Origin: JARLFX01 sp036404255
GTDB lineage: Bacteria > Acidobacteriota > Terriglobia > Terriglobales > Acidobacteriaceae
Length of the DNA: 5,457 nt
Direction: 5' to 3'
Assembly: GCA_036404255.1 (NCBI GenBank)
Contig: DASWOP010000039.1
Location: 1 to 5,457, forward strand
The notes under the pieces were generated by a model. That model saw only the letters and a program-made list of their open reading frames with translations. It was not told the origin of the DNA and searched no databases. Below, piece by piece: positions 4,678 through 5,457 of the stretch. Position numbers and translations under genes: made by a program. Each line of letters opens with the position of its first letter. Position 1 is the first letter of the stretch.

Positions 4678-5457
4678 TTAGAAGCTACTCAGCGCCGCCC
4701 GCTTGATCGTATTCTTCGCCGTGCAAACGTAGATGTAGCTCCCGTCAGACCACATCTGTCCCGCATTGCATGCATCCGAAGAACTCCCCGGCGTACCCTG
4801 CTGCGGAGCAACGCGTCCCGAGGTAGCAATATTCCCACTCGCATCAATAGACGCTTGTGAGCTGCTGCCAAAGTAAGTCGTTCCGCTAAAGCTCTTCGCT
4901 CCAGTGATCGTCTGTGCAGCATTCAGCAGGTCCACGTTCGTCGAGAGTCGCGCATCCGCCAGCGTTCCAGTTGCAATATCGTTCGCAGATCCGCTTCGTC
5001 CCACAGCCGATACCTGTCCGTAAGCCACCGCATCAGTCGCCGCACTTCCATTTCCCACGTTCGTGATCTTTGCCTTGCTTACATCCACGGAACCCGCCCC
5101 TGCCGGAGCCAGGTAGATCGGCACGTCCGGCCCATAGAGCCCTCCAGCCACAGCAGCGATTGTGACCCCCGCTATTGGGCCAAAGCCGTCTCCATAAAAA
5201 TGCAGGTAATCTCGAGGCGGCATATTCCCTACGGTGAAATCCAGCTGTGCATCCAGTTGTGTCATCCCAAACCGGTTCAGGGCCGGGTTGAAAGATAGCC
5301 CGCCAAACACCGATGTATCCCGGAACACATAGTACGGTGTGCTCGGGTTATTTCCATTCAGCCCCACATTCAGAACCGCATCCGTCGGCCTGTCCCGCAG
5401 GTACAGATAATTCTGATAGGGTGCCAGGTTCGTGCCCGAGTGTTCCGCATAGATCAA
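4678..5457 (-). CDS. Tail-fibre-like protein, C-terminal part (runs off the right edge)
   Basis: The last 259 or so residues are visible; the frame is open at the window edge, so the true start lies outside and the TTG at 5457 is probably internal. Low-complexity Ala/Gly/Ser/Thr-rich sequence typical of trimeric fibres fills residues 120-225. Fibre-like motifs are ITNVGNGSAATDAVAYGQV (131-149), GTLADARLSTNV (164-175) and AQTITGAKSFSG (181-192). A compact C-terminal piece with two cysteines, DACNAGQMWSDGSYIYVC (228-245), ends in KRAALSSF. I recall such tips on fibre-like and surface proteins of Acidobacteria. No self-cleaving chaperone domain is visible. The N-terminal part (1-110) holds no motif I recognise. 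On a virion this would bind the host surface. A secreted, non-phage surface protein with the same repeats is the main alternative. Confidence 0.65.
   Translation of the reverse strand: MIYAEHSGTNLAPYQNYLYLRDRPTDAVLNVGLNGNNPSTPYYVFRDTSVFGGLSFNPALNRFGMTQLDAQLDFTVGNMPPRDYLHFYGDGFGPIAGVTIAAVAGGLYGPDVPIYLAPAGAGSVDVSKAKITNVGNGSAATDAVAYGQVSAVGRSGSANDIATGTLADARLSTNVDLLNAAQTITGAKSFSGTTYFGSSSQASIDASGNIATSGRVAPQQGTPGSSSDACNAGQMWSDGSYIYVCTAKNTIKRAALSSF

Overview
All supportable genes in this window lie on the minus strand, so the window is best read from right to left. The GC-rich coding sequence, the GC-ending codons, and gaps filled with repeats reading GTCATTCTGAGCGAAG, GGGCTTTAGCCC and GGGAACA-type heptamers suggest a soil acidobacterium (Acidobacteriota, class Terriglobia; Granulicella, Edaphobacter or Terriglobus type). 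That assignment rests on recall of such genomes, not on a search.

Layout in transcription order: (1) the C-terminal part of a tail-fibre-like protein (5457-4678, open at the window edge); (2) a 266-bp gap with a 31-bp palindrome and a 118-bp dispersed repeat; (3) a complete phage terminase large subunit (4411-2897) with intact ATPase and nuclease motifs and a short heptamer repeat in its interdomain linker; (4) a 448-bp gap that is a mosaic of hairpins and repeats; (5) a HipA-like kinase-fold protein (2448-1600); (6) a 249-bp gap with a low-complexity tract and two GGGCTTTAGCCC palindromes; (7) a DUF3037 protein (1350-529); (8) a 337-bp gap with the second copy of the 118-bp repeat and two terminator-like hairpins; (9) the N-terminus of a probable portal protein (191 to the left edge).

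The most interesting point is the context. Terminase and portal usually sit next to each other in phage genomes. Here a HipA-like kinase and a DUF3037 protein stand between them, as cargo (a moron or a candidate toxin, defence or signalling pair) would. The kinase may carry Asn where the catalytic Asp of HipA is expected. All four gaps are 250-450 bp and carry copies of the same host-type repeat in the same orientation, which is unlike a compact active phage. This fits an old, resident or domesticated prophage-like locus. DNA packaging (terminase plus portal) is the only pathway that can be read with confidence; the role of the kinase/DUF3037 pair is unknown.
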